Positions 60,929 through 64,000 of a stretch of 64,000 nt of DNA are shown one piece after another. Made by a program: the position numbers and the translations under genes. The notes under the pieces were generated by a model, which worked only from the letters and a program-made list of their open reading frames with translations, was not told the origin of the DNA and made no database searches. Numbering within the stretch: the first letter of the stretch is position 1; every line of letters starts with the position of its first letter. The stretch comes from Niabella pedocola. GTDB lineage: Bacteria; Bacteroidota; Bacteroidia; Chitinophagales; Chitinophagaceae. Location: positions 2,728,001 to 2,792,000 of the forward strand of contig NZ_JAJNEC010000005.1 in NCBI RefSeq assembly GCF_021044425.1, in the 5' to 3' direction.

Positions 60929-61312
60929 ATGCAGGAAAGTAAACGGCAAAAACAGGTGGCAGCGCTGCTGAACGAAGAAATGAATGGCATTTTTCAGCGG
61001 CTTGGGCTGAATATGATGGAGGGTGGAATGGTTTCCATATCGGGGGTGAAAGTAACACCGGATCTGCTGGAAGCACGTTTTTACCTGAGCTTCTTCCAGG
61101 TAACCGATGCGGCGGCAGCACTGAAAAAAGTAGAAGAACGGCATCACGAAATAAAAAAAGAACTGGCCGCTTCCGTTCGTCATCAGCTGCGCAATATACC
61201 GGTATTGAGATTTTATGCAGATGATACGCTGGACCATGTATTTAAAATGGAAGAGCTATTTAAGAAAATAGAGGAGGAGCGGAAACAGAACCAGAAGCCG
61301 GAGGACCAGTAA
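60929..61312 (+). CDS. rbfA: Ribosome-binding factor A
   Basis: A 127-residue KH-type protein: MQESKRQKQVAALLNEEMNG, GGMVSISGVKVTPDLLEARF, AALKKVEERHHEIKKELAAS and VRHQLRNIPVLRFYADDTLD. It binds the 30S subunit in late maturation. It has a normal length with an acidic C-terminal tail. A permease gene follows in the same direction after a repeat hairpin. Confidence 0.93.
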   Translation: MQESKRQKQVAALLNEEMNGIFQRLGLNMMEGGMVSISGVKVTPDLLEARFYLSFFQVTDAAAALKKVEERHHEIKKELAASVRHQLRNIPVLRFYADDTLDHVFKMEELFKKIEEERKQNQKPEDQ

Positions 61313-61370
61313 GCTTTCAGTTATCAGCGATCGGCCTTCAGCTGTTATGCATCAGCTAATGGCTGAAAGC
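61313..61370. repeat. TTCAGC-type inverted repeat after rbfA
   Basis: GCTTTCAG (61313-61320) pairs with CTGAAAGC (61363-61370), with inner ATCAGC and CTTCAGC units. It begins right after the rbfA stop. Another AGCTGATTGCTGC unit follows at 61376. Confidence 0.55.
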
Positions 61371-61410
61371 AAAAAAGCTGATTGCTGCATCATCATCAAA
61401 ATCATATCCA

Positions 61411-62634
61411 TTGCAATTCCTATTCGCCTGGCGTTATTTCAGGGCAAAGAAGTCAACCAACGTCATCAACATCATCGCGTGGATCTGCATTGTGGCGATC
61501 ATGATCGGCACCGCGGCATTGATCCTGGTGTTGAGTGTATTTAATGGTTTTGAGGGACTGGTAAAATCGTTGTATTCGTCTTTTTACCCGGATATCCGGG
61601 TTTCGCCGGCATCCGGGAAATACCTCACACTGGATGAAAAACAACTGCAGCAATTACGGGGTATCGGTGGCCTCCGCAGCTTTTCGCTGGTAGTAGAAGA
61701 AAAGGCCATTCTCCGCAACGGAGATAACCAGGCGCTTGTTTCCTTAAAAGGGGTCGACGACCGGTTTAAGACGGTCAACGGCATTACCAGTCATATGGTA
61801 AACGGCCGGTTTGATATCGGAACCGCAGCACATCCCAAACTGGTGGTGGGAGGCGGTATCGAGGGCTCCCTGGGCATCCGCTCTACGCCCAAGGCTGAGC
61901 CCATTAGCATTTATATTCCGCGGAAAAGTGAATCGGAAGCTTTTGATGCAGCCAGCAATATTACGCCGGACACCATACGAAGCGCCGGCACCTTTGTCAT
62001 TCAGCAGGATTTTGATAATAAATACGCCCTTACACAGATCGATTTTCTGAAACAGGCGATGGGACTGGACGCCGGTGCTTTCAGTGCCATTGAAATTGCA
62101 GTAACGGACCCCTCGGCAACGGCAAAGATTCAACAGGCCATTCAGCAATTATTTGGCAAGAACTATAAGGTACAGGACCGCTACCAGCAAAACCAGAGTC
62201 TTTATTCCATTATGAACCTGGAGCGCTGGGTATTTTATGCCATATTGAGTTTGATCCTGGTGGTGGCTGCCTTTAATATGGTAGGGGCACTTACGATGTT
62301 GGTGCTGGAAAAACAAAAAGACATCAGTGTGCTGAATGCACTGGGCGCCAACCGGGGTTTTATCCTGAAGGTATTCCTCAGCGAAGGTTTTTTGCTGGCC
62401 ACCATCGGTGGCGGCATGGGCATGCTGCTGGCACTTTTGCTGGTAGTGCTCCAACAGCAGTTTCACCTGGTACCCTTGCAGGGCGGCTCCTTTTTGATCG
62501 ATTATTTCCCGGTAACATTAAAATTAAGAGACTTCCTGCTGGTGGCCGTAACCGTTTCAGTGATCGCATTTATAGCCTCCTGGACCCCGGCCCGTAAAGC
62601 CTCCAGAAAAGAATTCTCTTTAAAGGCCGAATAA
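61411..62634 (+). CDS. LolC/LolE-type ABC permease, TTG start
   Basis: A 407-residue FtsX-fold permease with four membrane helices: one near residues 22-48 (INIIAWICIVAIMIGTAALI) and three in the last third (FYAILSLILVVAAFNMVGAL; GFLLATIGGGMGMLLALLLV; RDFLLVAVTVSVIAFIASW). The N-terminal AWRYFRAKKSTNVINIIAW and VLSVFNGFEGLVKSLY are LolE-like. The periplasmic domain is about residues 49-265. The upstream in-frame codons hold no ATG, so TTG at 61411 is the start. It should move lipoproteins out of the inner membrane with a LolD ATPase encoded elsewhere. Confidence 0.9.
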   Translation: MQFLFAWRYFRAKKSTNVINIIAWICIVAIMIGTAALILVLSVFNGFEGLVKSLYSSFYPDIRVSPASGKYLTLDEKQLQQLRGIGGLRSFSLVVEEKAILRNGDNQALVSLKGVDDRFKTVNGITSHMVNGRFDIGTAAHPKLVVGGGIEGSLGIRSTPKAEPISIYIPRKSESEAFDAASNITPDTIRSAGTFVIQQDFDNKYALTQIDFLKQAMGLDAGAFSAIEIAVTDPSATAKIQQAIQQLFGKNYKVQDRYQQNQSLYSIMNLERWVFYAILSLILVVAAFNMVGALTMLVLEKQKDISVLNALGANRGFILKVFLSEGFLLATIGGGMGMLLALLLVVLQQQFHLVPLQGGSFLIDYFPVTLKLRDFLLVAVTVSVIAFIASWTPARKASRKEFSLKAE

Positions 62635-62683
62635 AAACCTAAAAACAGTTTCCGCTTTTAATATTCCTGATGTTTCCGAAGCC

Positions 62684-62718
62684 CCAACCTGAAACGTTAA
62701 ACCTGAAACCTGGAACAT
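62684..62718. repeat. AACCTGAAAC short-period repeats
   Basis: AACCTGAAACGTTAAACCTGAAACCTGG (two full units) follows the permease gene by about 50 bases. A further AACCTGAAAC at 62816-62825 abuts the stop of the transketolase gene. Confidence 0.6.
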
Positions 62719-62734
62719 TACAATAAGGCGCCAT

Positions 62735-62767
62735 AAAAAAATGGTTACCGCTTTTAACGCTAACCAT
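62735..62767 (-). terminator. Intrinsic terminator of the transketolase gene
   Basis: On the minus strand ATGGTTA, an inner GCG pairing and TAACCAT (62741-62747 with 62761-62767) form a hairpin followed by TTTTTT. It lies 58 bases after the gene's stop. Confidence 0.7.
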
Positions 62768-62825
62768 CTTAAATATTTTAGTACCTGGTACGGGTTCCTT
62801 AAACTTTCCGGGCTCAACCTGAAAC

Positions 62826-63659
62826 CTAATAATCTCCCAGTGTTTCCGGCAGTTGTTCCAGTGCCTTGGCCAGTTGCTCGTCATTGGGTGCAATGCCATG
62901 CCAGCCGTGGTCGTTTTCCATAAAGTCGATGCCTTTCCCCATAATGGTATGCATCATAATGGCGATCGGTTTACCCTTACCCGTAGCGGCCCGGGCCTTA
63001 TCCAGTGTAGCCACTACCTCATCCATATCATTGCCGTTCATTTCCATTACTTCCCAGTCAAATGCTTTGAACTTTTCGCTCAGGTTGCCCATGTTCATTA
63101 CTTTGTCCGTGGGGCCGTCGATCTGCTGGCCGTTCCAGTCTACTGTAGCGATCAGGTTATCTACTTTATGCGACGAAGCAAACATAATGGCTTCCCAGTT
63201 TTGTCCTTCGTTCAGTTCCCCGTCACCGTGAAGGGAGTATACAAGGTGCGTATCCTGGTTCATTTTTTTGCTCAGGGCGGCACCGATGGCTACGCTCATT
63301 CCCTGGCCCAGCGATCCGCTCGCGATGCGGATACCCGGCAGGTGCTCATGCGTGGCCGGATGCCCTTGCAAACGGCTGTTTATTTTGCGGAAGGTAGCCA
63401 GTTCCTTTACATCAAAATAACCGGAACGGGCTAAAACCGAATAAAATACGGGTGAAATATGGCCGTTCGACAGGAAGAAGAGGTCTTCATTGATCCCATC
63501 CATATTAAACGCGGGATCGTGCTGCATTTCCTTAAAGTACAGGGCGGTTAAAAAATCAGCGCATCCAAGAGATCCGCCGGGGTGGCCGCTGTTTGCACCG
63601 TGAACCATTCTAACAATATCACGTCTAACCTGTGATGCGATTTCCTGTAAACTTGCCAT
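62826..63659 (-). CDS. Transketolase N-terminal (TPP-binding) subunit
   Basis: A 277-residue protein from the ATG at 63659 (MASLQEIASQVRRDIVRMVH); a longer frame to 63719 adds 20 basic residues. It holds the PP domain: GANSGHPGGSLGCADFLTAL, LSNGHISPVFYSVLARSGYF, GSLGQGMSVAIGAALSKKMN and the TPP block HGDGELNEGQNWEAI. The catalytic His in SNGHIS and GHPGG are present. The C-terminal subunit (Pyr and C domains) is not downstream. It should work with a partner encoded elsewhere in the pentose phosphate pathway. Confidence 0.92.
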   Translation of the reverse strand: MASLQEIASQVRRDIVRMVHGANSGHPGGSLGCADFLTALYFKEMQHDPAFNMDGINEDLFFLSNGHISPVFYSVLARSGYFDVKELATFRKINSRLQGHPATHEHLPGIRIASGSLGQGMSVAIGAALSKKMNQDTHLVYSLHGDGELNEGQNWEAIMFASSHKVDNLIATVDWNGQQIDGPTDKVMNMGNLSEKFKAFDWEVMEMNGNDMDEVVATLDKARAATGKGKPIAIMMHTIMGKGIDFMENDHGWHGIAPNDEQLAKALEQLPETLGDY

Positions 63660-63769
63660 AGTTTGTTTTTTGAACAGCAAAAGTGCATTTTTTTTTTGAT
63701 AATTCCTGTTCATTAGCAATGAATTCTGACCCCCTCCGGATTTATTTTATTATTAAAACCTGCCCAAAA

Positions 63770-63800
63770 ATTGCAATCTTGGTTATAAAGCTTACTTTTG
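63770..63800 (+). promoter_or_regulatory. Promoter ATTG-N19-TACTTTTG
   Basis: ATTG (63770-63773), 19 bases, then TACTTTTG (63793-63800) fits the Bacteroidota -33/-7 pattern. The start codon of the next gene is 20 bases downstream of the -7 element. Confidence 0.65.
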
Positions 63801-63819
63801 CTGTCGTAAACCTTATTTA

Positions 63820-64000
63820 ATGCTAGAAATTCTGGTAACAGCTATAATAGCTTTTATAGTCGCGTTTCTCGCAATTCCGGTTGTAATGCTCATTGCTGAC
63901 AAGAAGAAACTGTATGATATACCGGATGAACGTAAACTCCACACACATGCAATTGCCTCTTTAGGCGGAGTGGGTGTTTTTGTCGGTTTTCTTTTTGCGG
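63820..64000 (+). CDS. WecA/MraY-family glycosyl-1-phosphate transferase, 5' part only
   Basis: Sixty visible codons from the ATG at 63820. MLEILVTAIIAFIVAFLAIP then VVMLIADKKKLYDIPDERKL and HTHAIASLGGVGVF. The D-x-P-x-x-R-K-x-H block followed by the second membrane helix is typical of the polyprenyl-phosphate GlcNAc/MurNAc-1-phosphate transferases (WecA, TagO, MraY group). It would start synthesis of a cell-surface glycan. The rest lies beyond the window. Confidence 0.85.
   Translation, partial: MLEILVTAIIAFIVAFLAIPVVMLIADKKKLYDIPDERKLHTHAIASLGGVGVFVGFLFA

Overview
The window looks like a piece of a chromosome from a Bacteroidota bacterium, most likely a member of the Chitinophagaceae. The evidence is an ECF sigma/FecR anti-sigma/SusC/SusD/glycosidase locus, TPR-type sensor kinases, the Bacteroidota form of the arginine pathway with an N-succinylornithine-type transcarbamylase, bacillithiol synthesis (BshA), -7 promoter elements of the TAnnTTTG type, weak Shine-Dalgarno sites, and base composition near half G+C by eye. 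I cannot fix the genus. I saw no rRNA, tRNA, CRISPR array, prophage or intact insertion sequence.

Layout. 1-2.4 kb: a cut DUF4407 membrane protein with four small minus-strand genes. 2.7-5.3 kb: a lipoprotein-type TPR sensor kinase with its response regulator and a small secreted peptide. 5.6-9.3 kb: a Pro/Glu-rich membrane protein, an isocitrate-lyase/PEP-mutase-like enzyme, a secreted unknown protein and a DUF1304 protein, with a 119-bp duplication that carries a terminator. 9.4-16.8 kb: secreted glycan and phosphate-type proteins (BNR sialidase-like, GH78 rhamnosidase, choice-of-anchor I lipoprotein) and an exported chorismate mutase. 16.9-24.4 kb: an orphan sensor kinase, then an apparent minus-strand operon of M28 peptidase, GNAT, three tandem paralogues of an unrecognised secreted family, and a formylglycine-generating-enzyme-like protein. 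24.6-28.8 kb: bshA, a DUF1080 protein, a small lipoprotein, a GreA/GreB-type protein and a Fsr-type MFS exporter.

29-36.4 kb is an arginine operon read argD-argF'-argB-argE-argH on the minus strand. It contains three passengers: a 52-codon ORF coupled to argD, a YhcG/DUF1016 nuclease overlapping argB, and a four-helix-bundle gene flanked by inverted repeats. argG, argC and the acyl-glutamate step are not here. 36.5-43.7 kb: rhodanese, ArsR regulator, tsaB, ridA, an orphan 2-oxoacid:ferredoxin oxidoreductase alpha chain, a methyltransferase, a patatin with a membrane hairpin, and endonuclease III.

44.1-54.2 kb is a polysaccharide-utilisation locus: TTG-started ECF sigma factor, FecR, STN-SusC, SusD and a large GH106-like glycosidase, closed by a terminator. 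With the GH78 enzyme 30 kb away it suggests growth on rhamnose-containing glycans. 54.4-64 kb: an S9 peptidase, gltX, an MsbA-like ABC exporter, rbfA, a LolC/E-type permease, an N-terminal transketolase half, and the start of a WecA/MraY-family glycosyltransferase.

A recurring feature is the set of short intergenic repeats of about 7-bp period (TTGAGAT, TTCAGCC, AACCTGAAAC, ACCTGTA and similar). They abut stop codons and often form inverted pairs. The largest is about 18 copies of TTGAGAT starting at the gltX stop codon.
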